NCBI GenBank assembly: GCA_022844565.1 | Contig: JALHLK010000006.1 | Span: 62,001-126,000, forward strand | Origin: Saprospiraceae bacterium | GTDB taxonomy: Bacteria; Bacteroidota; Bacteroidia; Chitinophagales; Saprospiraceae | Direction: 5' to 3' | Length of the DNA stretch: 64,000 bases | Shown here: piece after piece, positions 43,338-53,025 of the stretch | Numbering within the stretch: the first letter of the stretch is position 1 | Layout of the letters: each line of letters begins with the position of its first letter | Program-made: the position numbers and the translations under genes | Notes under the pieces: generated by a model | Database searches by the model: none | The model's input: only the letters and a program-made list of their open reading frames with translations | What the model was told of the DNA's origin: nothing

Positions 43338-44861
43338 TTAGTTACAGCCTCCAGGACTTAACAGAAGCCCAGTACCTGCATTAATGATAAAACTATTGGG
43401 TAAATCAACGATTGGTGCGATTAATGTTAGTTGTGCAGAATTGGTAAGATTTATATTCGACAGTTGAATTTTGTTTGAAGCCTCGATTGTAGTATTTCGT
43501 GATATAATGGTATTTTCTACATTTACATTGTTCTGCAAAAGTTTTGCCACGGTATTGCCTATTATATAAACAGAATTATTCGAAAAAATGGTAAATGAGT
43601 TGGCAGAATTGCTACCAGATACTAAGCCAACCCAACCATTGGTTCCATCAGCATTTATTTTACATACAGCCATATTAAATAGATTTCCAGCAGATAAATA
43701 AGCATTATTTGCAGCATCTAATTTTAAAATACCATGAAGAAGCAATGTTTCAGGACCATCGGCATTTAAATTTTGCCATAGGACCAAACCACTAGAATTA
43801 TATTTCATAAAAGCAGCACCTGCTGTTCCTGAGTTAGGAAAACCACTAATGACTGGATTATTATCCGTTCCTATTTCAACTTTGTTGCCAGCCATTGAAT
43901 TCGTATGTGTCCAAATCAAATTGCCATTTTGATCATACTTTTCAAGGATACTACCTGCATTAGAAATCAAATTTTGTCCATTAATAATATAGGTGTTGCC
44001 AAGGGAATCACCAGATGCATCGCCTATGGTTGGACTCATGATGCCTGCCTTACTCCAAACAAGATTCCCTGCTAAACTGAGTTTGAAATAACCATTGAAG
44101 TTACCAGTTATGCTTCTACAAGATACGAGTAAGAAATTATCCGCAGTAAACTTGAAATTTCTTGGCGCTCCTACACCAATGGTATCATAATAGGTCCAAA
44201 TGGCTGTTCCATTAGAATTAAACTTTTTAACCCTTGTAACTTGCCCGTTTGGTCCTGTACCTAAACCCAAAACATATATATTGTCATCACTATCAACCAG
44301 TATTTTTGTGGTATAAGACCCTTCAATGGAAGATTCAAAAACATTTCGCCACAACAAATTGCCCCCACTATCGTATTTCATCAATAAACTTGCGGCATTG
44401 ACGGGATTTGAATATCCTGATCGAATGGTTCCAGAAACTAAACAGTTGTTTTGACTATCAGTATGCAACCATGTCACCACTTCATGCCTTGTAATATCTG
44501 TGTTGTCAAAAGTGGCATTCCATAAAATACTTCCATTACACGCTCTTTTTGTTAATGTTATATCACCTCCTGGATTGTAGTCCCAATTTGCGGAGTATAT
44601 GCTATGTTGTTGATCTACTGCCAGTGCAACCCCTCCAGGATAGTCATACCATTTAACACTCACCTGAGCGTTAGACCTAAATGAAAAAGTGGTTAAAAGC
44701 ATAAGGGTAATTGTCGCCAACGACATCCGTCTTACCTTGTGTTTCAATTTTTCGTTATTTTTAGGAAGATATGTTTTCAGTCTAAATGGTATATAAAGTA
44801 GACAAAAGCTTATTAAGTTGGTTAAAACTGAGACACCTGCTGTACACAAGTTCTTTTTCAT
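43338..44861 (-). CDS. Secreted SBBP-type propeller protein with a coathanger-like end
   Basis: 507 residues. A leader with two hydrophobic segments is followed by ...SFRSNAQ, the probable signal cleavage site. An internal ATG (44726) directly before the second segment is an alternative start. The body is a series of blades such as GNLLWRNVF, DDNIYVLG, GTAIWTYYDT and AFMKYNSSGLVLWQNLN, typical of SBBP repeats. The C-terminus, SNINLTNSAQLTLIAPIVDL to INAGTGLLLSPGGCN, resembles the 3-coathanger stack found on Bacteroidota surface proteins. The promoter at 44888-44915 supports the longer start. No enzyme motif. Confidence 0.8.
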   Translation of the reverse strand: MKKNLCTAGVSVLTNLISFCLLYIPFRLKTYLPKNNEKLKHKVRRMSLATITLMLLTTFSFRSNAQVSVKWYDYPGGVALAVDQQHSIYSANWDYNPGGDITLTKRACNGSILWNATFDNTDITRHEVVTWLHTDSQNNCLVSGTIRSGYSNPVNAASLLMKYDSGGNLLWRNVFESSIEGSYTTKILVDSDDNIYVLGLGTGPNGQVTRVKKFNSNGTAIWTYYDTIGVGAPRNFKFTADNFLLVSCRSITGNFNGYFKLSLAGNLVWSKAGIMSPTIGDASGDSLGNTYIINGQNLISNAGSILEKYDQNGNLIWTHTNSMAGNKVEIGTDNNPVISGFPNSGTAGAAFMKYNSSGLVLWQNLNADGPETLLLHGILKLDAANNAYLSAGNLFNMAVCKINADGTNGWVGLVSGSNSANSFTIFSNNSVYIIGNTVAKLLQNNVNVENTIISRNTTIEASNKIQLSNINLTNSAQLTLIAPIVDLPNSFIINAGTGLLLSPGGCN

Positions 44862-44887
44862 TTTTTAAAGTTTCATATTTTTTTTTG

Positions 44888-44915
44888 CAAAATTACCCGA
44901 CAAAATTAAGATCAA
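44888..44915 (-). promoter_or_regulatory. Promoter of the secreted propeller gene
   Basis: On the minus strand TTG (44915-44913), 17 bases, TAATTTTG (44895-44888). Confidence 0.5.
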
Positions 44916-45180
44916 TTTATCGGTTATGCAGTGACCGTGATCACTAGTGTGGGTAATTATAATTTTACTTGAAATATGGTCTAATTTTCTCCAATTTTCG
45001 TATCAAAGTTAAAGATTTAATTCTTTTTGAGATGAAGAATTCTCTAGCGTCCAATCCAGATACTTGTTAAGCTGTGAAGTAAGGTAATATGGTAAATTTA
45101 ATAACTGATATGATTTGCCTTTACGGGTGCTCATGGTTTCAATAGACAACTTACCAGAATAGTTTTTATCAAATTAAGTT

Positions 45181-45262
45181 TAATTTCATAGGTAATATTC
45201 AACGATTTTCATGTAATTTCATAGGTAATTTTCATCAAAATTCATCAGATTGCATAGGTAAA
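45181..45262. repeat. 33-bp imperfect direct repeats
   Basis: taatttcataggtaat recurs at 45181 and 45214 (period 33), and a weaker third copy ttgcataggtaaat ends near 45262. Further on, cttaacctcctt-like strings recur up to the hisS stop. The 565-base gap 44862-45426 contains no gene I can support. Confidence 0.6.
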
Positions 45263-45426
45263 TCCATCTTTATTCTCTAGTGTTAGCCAGACTTAACCTC
45301 CTTTAACTTATTCAGCCATATGCGTTTAGACGTTAGCTGTCAGCAAAACTTATCTTACCTTAACCTAATTATTAAGCCATTAACATTCTAAAACTTAACC
45401 TCCTTAAACCTAAAGACTTAACCTTC

Positions 45427-46785
45427 TTAACCTCTACTGATAACACTCATCAAATCTTCCAACCCCAAAGCACGCTGCTCCCCCGTCTCCAAATTCTTGC
45501 ACATCACCACTTGATCAGCCACCTCTTGGTCCCCAATGATACCTGCATATTTTACCCCTTTATCGACAGCGTATTTGATTTGTTTTTTAAGTTTTCCAGA
45601 TTCCGGATAAATATCGACATTTAAGCCTTGGTCGCGCAATGTGCTGGCAACTTGGAAGGCATACACCAGACTATTTTGATCCATTGCCATGAGAACGATG
45701 GATGATTTAGATTCTACATTGGGTGGAAATAAATTTAGCTCAGTCAATACATCAAAAATTCGCTCAGCACCAAATGAAATGCCCACACCCGACATATTGG
45801 GTAGGCCAAAACTTGAGGTTAGGTTGTCATACCTACCTCCGCCACCAATGGAACCCATCACAAAACCTTCATGGATATGGGTATCTACAGCTACCTCAAA
45901 TATACAGCCCGTGTAATATCCAAGGCCTCTTGCTAGCTTCACATCAAATACGAGATTTTTGATCTGAGTGCAGCTGATGAAATCATACACTTGTTTTAGC
46001 TCATCTAGACCCTTAATCCCTTCACTACCTTCGTTAAAAAACGGTCTGAGGTCTTCAAAATGAGTAACCTCCAACATTTTGAAAATCTTTTCGGTAGATT
46101 CAAGAGAAACACCTCGCTCTGACAATTCTTTTTCTACACCCTCTTTACCAATCTTATCCAATTTATCAATAGCAATGGTCATATCAACAAACTTATCTGC
46201 AATACCCGCAGCTTCAGCCAATCCAAATAGGACCTTACGATTGTTGATCTTGATTTGTACACCGATACCGAGTTTTTTAAAAACTTCATGATAAATTTGG
46301 ACCAATTCTGCTTCGTATAATAAGCCATCAGATCCCACCACATCGGCATCGCACTGATAAAATTCCTGATATCTACCGCGCTGAGGACGGTCTGCTCTCC
46401 AAACAGGTTGTATTTGATACCTTTTGAAAGGAAAAACGAGATCATTTTGATTATTGACAACAAAACGAGCAAATGGGACCGTCAAATCATACCTCAAGCC
46501 TCTTTTTGCAATGGTGGGAGCCAATTTGAAAGAGTCTTTTTCCAATAATGCTTTTTCATCGGCCTTTTCTAGGAAGTCTCCATTGTTGAGGATTTTAAAG
46601 AGTAGTTTATCTCCTTCTTCCCCGTATTTTCCCGAAAGGGTACTCATTTCTTCCATAGCTGGGGTCTCGATCTGACTAAAAGCATACTTCTTAAATACAT
46701 CTTCTATGATGCCAAAAATATATTTTCGTTTAGCAATTTGTTCAGGAAGGAAATCGCGCGTACCTTTTAGTGTTTTTGCTTTCAA
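45427..46785 (-). CDS. hisS: Histidyl-tRNA synthetase
   Basis: 452-residue class II synthetase. Motif 1 region KGTRDFLPEQ begins the protein. Motif 2 is FRADRPQRGRYQEFYQ-like (WRADRPQRGRYQEFYQCDAD). The histidine A-box LARGLGYYTGCIFEV and motif 3 GVGISFGAERI follow, with a C-terminal anticodon-binding domain. No in-frame ATG precedes KGTRDF, so TTG at 46783-46785 is the likely start. It lies 21 bases after pheS, so the two synthetases are cotranscribed. Confidence 0.96.
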   Translation of the reverse strand: MKAKTLKGTRDFLPEQIAKRKYIFGIIEDVFKKYAFSQIETPAMEEMSTLSGKYGEEGDKLLFKILNNGDFLEKADEKALLEKDSFKLAPTIAKRGLRYDLTVPFARFVVNNQNDLVFPFKRYQIQPVWRADRPQRGRYQEFYQCDADVVGSDGLLYEAELVQIYHEVFKKLGIGVQIKINNRKVLFGLAEAAGIADKFVDMTIAIDKLDKIGKEGVEKELSERGVSLESTEKIFKMLEVTHFEDLRPFFNEGSEGIKGLDELKQVYDFISCTQIKNLVFDVKLARGLGYYTGCIFEVAVDTHIHEGFVMGSIGGGGRYDNLTSSFGLPNMSGVGISFGAERIFDVLTELNLFPPNVESKSSIVLMAMDQNSLVYAFQVASTLRDQGLNVDIYPESGKLKKQIKYAVDKGVKYAGIIGDQEVADQVVMCKNLETGEQRALGLEDLMSVISRG

Positions 46786-46806
46786 GTCAGCTGTATTTTA
46801 TGATAA

Positions 46807-47838
46807 TTATACGATGGGGGCAAACTGTTTGATAAATCGAATGTCATTCTCAAAAATGAGTCTGATATCATTGATGTCATACATTTGCATGGCAGATCTT
46901 TCAATGCCGATACCAAAGGCATAGCCTGTATACACTTCTGGGTCGATACCACAGTTTTCCAATACTTTTGGGTCTACCATTCCACAACCTAAAACCTCTA
47001 GCCAGCCTGTACCTTTGGTAAGTCTTCTCGTCGTATCTGTATCTGTGCCCAACCATACATCCATCTCCGCACTCGGCTCTGTAAAGGGAAAAAAGCTTGG
47101 TCTAAGTCGTATATCTGTATTCGGACCAAACATTTCTTTAGCAAAAAACAGTAAAGTTTGCTTCATATCTGCAAAACTCACATCTTTGTCAATATAGAGG
47201 CCCTCCACTTGATGAAATTGGCAGTGAGACCTTGCCGATACTGTTTCGTTGCGATACACACGTCCTGGAGCGATAATTCTAATCGGTGGCTTTGTATTCA
47301 TCATCACCCGCGATTGTACGGAACTTGTATGAGTGCGCAAAAGATTGACCGTACTGTCTTTTAAGTAAAAAGTATCTTGCATGTCTCTGGCTGGATGATC
47401 TTCAGGTGTATTCATCGCAGTGAAGTTGTGCCAATCATCTTCGATTTCGCGCTCTTCGGCTACGGTAAAGCCAAGCCTCGCAAAAATGTCAATCAACTTA
47501 TTCATCACGATACTTATAGGATGTCTTGACCCAACCATTGGATCTTCAATTGGGGCTGTGAGGTCTATTACTGCATAACTTGTGGCGGAATCTTGGTCTT
47601 CTAAGGATGCTTTTGCTTCCTCAAACTTCTGTTCAGCTTTTAATTTTAGATCATTTACTTCTTGTCCAAATTCCTTCTTTCGCTCATTGGCTACATTTTT
47701 AATTTCACCAAAAAGATCTTTTATAATGTTTTTTGAGCCAATAAACTGCAGTCTGTAGGTCTCAAGGGAGTCTTTATCCTCAATTTTGAAAGCTTCAACG
47801 GAGCTTAATATATCTTTTATCTTTTCGAAAATGTCCAT
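46807..47838 (-). CDS. pheS: Phenylalanyl-tRNA synthetase alpha subunit
   Basis: 343 residues. An N-terminal coiled coil (1-90) is followed by the class II core with GSRHPIS, RDMQDTFYLKD, RTHTSSVQSRVM, FHQVEGLYID and the motif 3 region YTGYAFGIGIERSAM. The beta subunit gene pheT is not adjacent, which is common in this phylum. The start is ATG. Confidence 0.97.
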   Translation of the reverse strand: MDIFEKIKDILSSVEAFKIEDKDSLETYRLQFIGSKNIIKDLFGEIKNVANERKKEFGQEVNDLKLKAEQKFEEAKASLEDQDSATSYAVIDLTAPIEDPMVGSRHPISIVMNKLIDIFARLGFTVAEEREIEDDWHNFTAMNTPEDHPARDMQDTFYLKDSTVNLLRTHTSSVQSRVMMNTKPPIRIIAPGRVYRNETVSARSHCQFHQVEGLYIDKDVSFADMKQTLLFFAKEMFGPNTDIRLRPSFFPFTEPSAEMDVWLGTDTDTTRRLTKGTGWLEVLGCGMVDPKVLENCGIDPEVYTGYAFGIGIERSAMQMYDINDIRLIFENDIRFIKQFAPIV

Positions 47839-47877
47839 GGTAGTGATTTAAAAACCTTTTTTAGGATTTAAGTGACG

Positions 47878-47885
47878 CAAAAGTA
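47878..47885 (-). promoter_or_regulatory. -7 box (TACTTTTG) of pheS-hisS
   Basis: A perfect TAnnTTTG box 40 bases above the pheS ATG on the minus strand. No clear -33 box. Confidence 0.4.
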
Positions 47886-48028
47886 AGGAGGAATGAGCAG
47901 AAATTGAGTTAGATGACGGAAGAATTTTATAATTTTGTTTTACTCGTTTCATTTTGATGCAAAAGTTTATGTCCAAAAGTAATTCTTTCGTAATAGAAAT
48001 ATAATAAAAATTTTATAACCCTAAAAAT

Positions 48029-48153
48029 CTAGTGCTCCGTCTAATTAAAGATATAAATTAGAAGCATAGCAGTGCTACGCTGAGAATTTTTAACGCAGAG
48101 ATTTGGAAAAAGAACAACATTTAATTAGTTTCTTTAATTAGATGGAGAACTAG
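48029..48153. repeat. MITE-like hairpin element, copy 2 (125 bp)
   Basis: It starts with the same 20 bases as copy 1 (ctagtgctccgtctaattaa, 48029-48048). It ends with their complement with two changes (48134-48153). The centre holds a different stem, agcatagca/tgctacgct. The rest of the 541-base gap 47839-48379 holds the pheS promoter and an imperfect hairpin near 48275-48322, and no gene. Confidence 0.8.
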
Positions 48154-48379
48154 GAGATAATACTGATTTTTTTATTTAAAATCTTAAATTGTTATAATAT
48201 TTATATAAAAAGTAAGATAATTGCATTGGAATTAATGAAATTCTAACAGTCATTGATTTTAACTCACTACTCGGTCCCTTACGTATTACCTTCATAAAAG
48301 AAAGTATGCGTAGGGGATTTTTCGTTAAAAAATTCTATTTTAGTGTTACAAATCAAAAGAGTAAAAGTCTTTTTAAGAC

Positions 48380-49090
48380 CTACATACCATCTTGCTGAGC
48401 GAAAACACGCTTAAGTAAGTCAGATGTCCTTTGGTTGATGTCGGTTCTAATACCTAATTCTTTCTTTTCGATAAGATCAAAAAGGCCATCAAGTGCTTTG
48501 TTTGTAACATGGTCTGCAAGATCAGGATTGATTTTATCAATAAAAGGAATCTTATTGTATGTATTCATTGCTGTACCCCAATAATCCAAAGCCCCAAATT
48601 TATTTAAAGACGTATTTAATTCTGGCTTAAACTCACTATACAAAGAAGCGTAAGTAGTCCTTCTGAGAAATTGTGTTGCTGCATTTTTTTCACCTTTTAA
48701 AATGTTCATTACATCATCAAAAGTTATTTGTTTAATTGCATTAACAAAGATAGGTCCAGCCTTAGTAGCAGCATCCTCTGCTGCTCTATTAATTCGTTTT
48801 ACAACTTCTTCTTCAACATTGGCAAAACCTGGTATAACCTTAAGCCGCCTAACAACACCTTGAGCTTCAGAAGGTAACAAAATCTTGTATACTGAATCAT
48901 AAAACCCACCTTCTTTTGCAAGTGTAGCAACAGCAGATGAAACACCTTTGTCTAAAGCTTCTTTCAAGCCATTGGCTACATCTATTTTACTTAGTCCCCC
49001 AGAATTAAGGATAGTTGACAATGTTTTAGGGTCACATGACACTGTTAGCAACGAGAACGTTAACAAGAATATACCAATTTTATATTTCAT
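48380..49090 (-). CDS. DUF4197 lipoprotein
   Basis: 236 residues from ATG at 49088-49090. A lipoprotein signal (IGIFLLTFSLLTVSC) precedes a helical domain with NGLKEALDKGVSSAVATLAK, LPSEAQGVVRRLK, TKAGPIFVNAIKQITFDDVM and LFDLIEKKELGIRTD, matching DUF4197. The longer frame to 49180 crosses the promoter and is rejected. Function unknown; exported to the periplasm or outer membrane. Confidence 0.92.
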   Translation of the reverse strand: MKYKIGIFLLTFSLLTVSCDPKTLSTILNSGGLSKIDVANGLKEALDKGVSSAVATLAKEGGFYDSVYKILLPSEAQGVVRRLKVIPGFANVEEEVVKRINRAAEDAATKAGPIFVNAIKQITFDDVMNILKGEKNAATQFLRRTTYASLYSEFKPELNTSLNKFGALDYWGTAMNTYNKIPFIDKINPDLADHVTNKALDGLFDLIEKKELGIRTDINQRTSDLLKRVFAQQDGM

Positions 49091-49118
49091 CTGACAATTT
49101 TTTGATATTGTAAAAATA

Positions 49119-49148
49119 CAAAAATAGTGGATAAAACGAGCATACAAA
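49119..49148 (-). promoter_or_regulatory. Promoter of the DUF4197 gene
   Basis: On the minus strand TTTG (49148-49145), 18 bases, TATTTTTG (49126-49119). Full consensus; the predicted start lies ~20 bases above the ATG. Confidence 0.65.
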
Positions 49149-49308
49149 GAATATTTAAAGAATATCGTTATAAATCTCAAAAGGCATAATCATTACATAT
49201 CTTCTCTATTCTTCTATTTCTATGCGTTAACATGTCGAAAAAATAACATAAACAGTATGCACAAACCTGTAACCCAGCCGTTATCAGTAAAATGAAAACA
49301 TTCTGAAA

Positions 49309-49830
49309 ATGAAGTATCTCTTATCATTTGGTATTTTATTTCTTATGGTAGGGTGCCATAAGGATTCAGAAGATTTAATAGTGGATGGATTTGCACCCGT
49401 ATATATAGTCTATGATGTGACCAAAATCAAGAACGAAAAGCCAAAACCCCTTATATCGGGAACAAACTTTATACTTTACAAAACATATATTTTACTTATT
49501 GAAAAAAATGAAGGAATTCATATTGTAGACAACTCAAATCCCGCACTGCCTAGCTTCATAAGCTTTATTGCCCTACCCTCAGTACAACACCTAACGGCAT
49601 CCGAAGATGTGCTATATGTTAATTATGGAAAAGACTTGGTAATAGTAGATATTTCCAATATTAATAATGTAAAATTTTTATCGTCCGTAAAAGGTTTCTT
49701 TTCGACCGATCAAGAAGTTATACCACCAGATTTTTCTGGTTATTTTGAGTGTATAGATGATAACAAGGGTGTTGTAAAAACATGGGAAAAGAAAAAACTT
49801 GTTAACCCAAGGTGTAGGACAGTGATTTAA
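49309..49830 (+). CDS. Short LVIVD-repeat lipoprotein
   Basis: 173 residues with lipoprotein signal LLSFGILFLMVGC. Propeller-type repeats include GIHIVDNSNPALPSFISFI and KDLVIVDISNINNVKFLSSV, the LVIVD signature. It is shorter than usual, covering about three blades. It is immediately followed, with no gap, by a second LVIVD lipoprotein, and then by an outer-membrane barrel protein. The three appear to form a cell-surface operon. Confidence 0.8.
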   Translation: MKYLLSFGILFLMVGCHKDSEDLIVDGFAPVYIVYDVTKIKNEKPKPLISGTNFILYKTYILLIEKNEGIHIVDNSNPALPSFISFIALPSVQHLTASEDVLYVNYGKDLVIVDISNINNVKFLSSVKGFFSTDQEVIPPDFSGYFECIDDNKGVVKTWEKKKLVNPRCRTVI

Positions 49831-50664
49831 ATGATTAAAATACTTTATAAAATGAAAAATGTAACATCACTCGTACTTTTTGTTTGCGCTTTATTCTTAT
49901 ATGGATGTAGTGAAAGTCTTGGTGTGGGCAATGATCAATCAGGCGGTAATATTGCAAAAAATGGCTCCTATACCAAAATGTTGGTTGTTAAAAATAGACT
50001 GTATGGGGTGAGTCTTTCCGACATCTCCACTTTAGACATTTCAGACAAGAATAATCCTAAGCTTTTAGATAAAAAAAGATTAGGTTTTGGGGTCGAATCT
50101 ATTTTCCATCATCAAGGATTACTTTTGATAGGTTCTAATCAACAGATGTATATCATGAAAATTGATGCCAACGGGGTCCCAAACCTTGAAAGTCAATCGA
50201 GGTATTTTGATGTTGAGGTAGGTAGTTGTGACCCAATAGTGGCTCAGAGTACAACCGCATATGTAACATTAAGCCCAAATACGATTACTGGATTTGGTAA
50301 TTGTGGCATTCAAAGAAATACAGCGCAAACATTACTGATCGGTCAATTGAGAAGTTACGATATTACAGATGTAAAAAACCCGATATTAAAGTCAACAATC
50401 GATGTAAGCAACCCAAAAGGGCTGGCGATAGATGGTGAGTATCTCTATGTGTGTAATTCAGAAAAGGGAGTTAATATTTATGACATTGGAAAAAATAAGT
50501 TTGCACCTGAACTTTTGTACTCCTCAGACCCTTTTGAAGCATATGATGTGATTGTAAATAATGGGATTATAACTGTCGTAGGAGGTAAGAATCTACATCA
50601 ATACAATTTAGAAAAACAAAGTGGAAAAATTAGCTTAAAGAAACTTAGTACCATTGAACTTTAA
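49831..50664 (+). CDS. LVIVD-repeat lipoprotein
   Basis: 277 residues; ATG directly abuts the previous stop. An alternative start at 49852 gives a tidier signal (MKNVTSLVLFVCALFLYGC). Blades include VSLSDISTLDISDKNNPKLL, LRSYDITDVKNPILKSTIDV and GVNIYDIGKNKFAPELL. There is no catalytic motif. It overlaps the next gene by 11 bases. Confidence 0.82.
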   Translation: MIKILYKMKNVTSLVLFVCALFLYGCSESLGVGNDQSGGNIAKNGSYTKMLVVKNRLYGVSLSDISTLDISDKNNPKLLDKKRLGFGVESIFHHQGLLLIGSNQQMYIMKIDANGVPNLESQSRYFDVEVGSCDPIVAQSTTAYVTLSPNTITGFGNCGIQRNTAQTLLIGQLRSYDITDVKNPILKSTIDVSNPKGLAIDGEYLYVCNSEKGVNIYDIGKNKFAPELLYSSDPFEAYDVIVNNGIITVVGGKNLHQYNLEKQSGKISLKKLSTIEL

Positions 50665-51319
50665 TAATTCATTGATTGTAGGATACTTTTTACTCGCATC
50701 TACATTTTCATTTAGCCAAAGAGTAAAAGATAAGTCTTTAAATTCAACAGAAGAAGGGTGGAGTATTGGTTTTACGCCTACTGCTTTTATGACAATAAAT
50801 CCAAATTTTCAGTTAAGTGGTTCGTATAGATTTGAGCAGCCTGTTGAGATTAATACAGAGGTAGGTGGCTCACTTTATACACGAGGAGAATTAAATTTAA
50901 CCAAAGCAATATTCAGAACTGAAAGCAAATTTTATCCATTTAAAAAAATCCTTTATCTAGGATTTGGTTATTATGGTGTTTACTTTAAAGGCTCTTCAGA
51001 TAGATTTTATAGACATGATTCCCAGCTATTCGACAAGCAAATCAGAATAGATAACCACAATTATCAGCACTATTTTGTCCTAAATGGTGGTTTAAAATTT
51101 AAAGTTGATAAAAATGTATTTATTAAAATAGGAGGTAGAATGGGAAATGGGGTCAATATATCAAAAGGTGATCAAGTCCCAGAAGGGTTCAGAGCGTTAT
51201 TCGGAAGAGGATTAGGTTTATTTCCGTCGTTTAGTCTTTATCGAGAAGAACCCGGTAGATATAGGCAGGGCTTTATACACTATTACCTTAATCTTAGCTA
51301 TCATTTTGGAAATACTTAA
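50654..51319 (+). CDS. Outer-membrane beta-barrel-like protein
   Basis: About 221 residues with signal peptide (LIVGYFLLASTFSFSQ). Alternating aromatic strands follow (FKKILYLGFGYYGVYF, YQHYFVLNGGLKF, FIHYYLNLSYHFGNT). The C-terminal segment ends in a typical barrel strand. The frame begins with TTG at 50654; no ATG lies before the signal, so the exact start is uncertain. Probably the membrane partner of the two LVIVD lipoproteins. Confidence 0.75.
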   Translation: MNFNNSLIVGYFLLASTFSFSQRVKDKSLNSTEEGWSIGFTPTAFMTINPNFQLSGSYRFEQPVEINTEVGGSLYTRGELNLTKAIFRTESKFYPFKKILYLGFGYYGVYFKGSSDRFYRHDSQLFDKQIRIDNHNYQHYFVLNGGLKFKVDKNVFIKIGGRMGNGVNISKGDQVPEGFRALFGRGLGLFPSFSLYREEPGRYRQGFIHYYLNLSYHFGNT

Positions 51320-51344
51320 TAAAACATCTTTATCACAATTCAAA

Positions 51345-51884
51345 ATGCCTAAATTTATATTATTAATTTCAACTTTTTTTATTATTGCATGCAGTCGAAC
51401 AGAAGAACCTGATAATTGTGTATTAGGCAGAAATAATATTGAAATAAATACAAACAATCTAGAATATATTGAAAGTATGTATAACAGTAAAGACTGGAAA
51501 TCAAAAACTAAACCATTTTTTAAAAAAGATGACACAATTTCACGTTTTTCATTTACTAATATCGACGATTGCGGTTTAGAAAAAGATTTTTTCTCAATTA
51601 CAAACTTTTCCATTGAAAATAATGAAAAACAAAACGATATTAATGTAAGTATATACATCAATTCTGCTCTTAAATATGAATTAGTTTTTGGCTCACCGTT
51701 AGATTCTCTTGACAAAAACTTTAATAATTATATAAAGATTAATCGTGCGATTAATGATTCTATATATGTAGGTGAACTTCAATTTAAAGTTCATAGGAGA
51801 GAGATTTACAGTAGGTTTAATCAAAGTGAACTAAACACCTATACATTTGAGAATGGAAAATTTTCTTTTATATGGAAAAAATAG
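51345..51884 (+). CDS. Uncharacterised lipoprotein
   Basis: 179 residues from ATG at 51345 (a TTG at 51306 would extend it into the previous gene). Signal FILLISTFFIIAC gives a lipidated Cys. The mature part is acidic and beta-rich with no family I recognise. It follows the LVIVD/barrel genes on the same strand after 25 bases and may belong to that unit. Confidence 0.65.
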   Translation: MPKFILLISTFFIIACSRTEEPDNCVLGRNNIEINTNNLEYIESMYNSKDWKSKTKPFFKKDDTISRFSFTNIDDCGLEKDFFSITNFSIENNEKQNDINVSIYINSALKYELVFGSPLDSLDKNFNNYIKINRAINDSIYVGELQFKVHRREIYSRFNQSELNTYTFENGKFSFIWKK

Positions 51885-52051
51885 AATCTAAGATTTATTA
51901 ATTAAATTAAAATAATTACTTACTGGATTATTTATGAATCTTCATTGCTTCAATTGTAAGAGCGGATTATTAACTAACGTGAATTAGGGATTAGCACAAT
52001 TTAAGAAAAGGGAATTTGTCTCTGTCACTCCGCAATCCAAGTCACAAAACC

Positions 52052-53020
52052 TTACAATCCACTATATGGCTTCACTCCTTTATTATATGGATCTCCCATA
52101 CCTGAATTATTAGGTTGATAAGGTGATACAGGAGTTACATCCATCATTGGTTTGATTTGGCCTTCTTTCTGTATAGACCATAATATGCCATTGATTGCTA
52201 GTCTACGCATACTGGCGTCCTTGAAGTCATATGGATGCCCGAGTGTAGTGAAGAAAACTCTTGCACTTTTACCCGATGTTCCTGTATATGTCTTGGTCCA
52301 TGCAACAGGATTGGTAAGAGGAAATTTATCAAGTTTACCACTTTGCTCATGACCCGATTTTAAGCTTTTACCCATTAAAAAAGGCTTTGAATCTCCATTC
52401 AACTTCCAGTCACCACCGTCTACATGGTACAACCAAGAATACGCTTTGAACGCTTGCACTCCAGTAAGAATGATATGATTTGACCCCTCATTATACACAT
52501 CTGTTAATGGGAACTTACCATCGTCAAAATGACCATGATGCGTGATCCATTGCTGACCAAAAACTTTAGCTGGCCACTCATTATTATAGGATTTTAAAGC
52601 TTCGTTTTTTTCATACAAAAAAGCATGTGTGGAAGTTCTAAATCCCACGATAGGCTTGCCTGATTCTACATAATCCGTTATTAATTTGAGTTGATCGGCA
52701 GGTAATGCCCTAAATCTCATAAAAAACACAACTAAATCTGCCGTTTTTAGAGCTTCTAAATTGGTTATATTCGTTTTTGCAATCGGATTGATAAATCCTT
52801 GCTCGTCGGTAGAAAAGCAAAATGAAACCTTAGCTCCAATTTCTCTTTTCAATATACCGGCAAGCATAGGCAGTGATTCTTCTGACCTATATTCATCATC
52901 GCCAGCTATAAATACTATGTGAGGACTAGCTAAGTAAGGTTCAGTTTTATTAACCTTGCAAGACAAAGATAACAATAGAAATGTATATAAGAAAAAGCCA
53001 AGTTTGATACTATTTTTCAT
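52052..53020 (-). CDS. ThuA-domain lipoprotein
   Basis: 322 residues. The lipoprotein signal LGFFLYTFLLLSLSC precedes a ThuA/class-I-glutamine-amidotransferase-like fold: VFIAGDDEYRSEESLPMLA, DLVVFFMRFRALPADQL, GKPIVGFRTSTHAF and GKSARVFFTTLGHPYDF. ThuA proteins are linked to sugar (trehalose and related) utilisation; the enzymatic role is uncertain. It is 5 bases downstream of the large SGNH/cytochrome c gene and shares its transcript. Confidence 0.92.
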   Translation of the reverse strand: MKNSIKLGFFLYTFLLLSLSCKVNKTEPYLASPHIVFIAGDDEYRSEESLPMLAGILKREIGAKVSFCFSTDEQGFINPIAKTNITNLEALKTADLVVFFMRFRALPADQLKLITDYVESGKPIVGFRTSTHAFLYEKNEALKSYNNEWPAKVFGQQWITHHGHFDDGKFPLTDVYNEGSNHIILTGVQAFKAYSWLYHVDGGDWKLNGDSKPFLMGKSLKSGHEQSGKLDKFPLTNPVAWTKTYTGTSGKSARVFFTTLGHPYDFKDASMRRLAINGILWSIQKEGQIKPMMDVTPVSPYQPNNSGMGDPYNKGVKPYSGL

Positions 53021-53025
53021 ACTAA

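Noticed and set aside
48275-48322. A G/C-rich hairpin followed by a T-run
   Set aside because: The T-run is on the plus strand but no plus-strand gene precedes it, and the stem has several mismatches; it does not terminate the DUF4197 gene.
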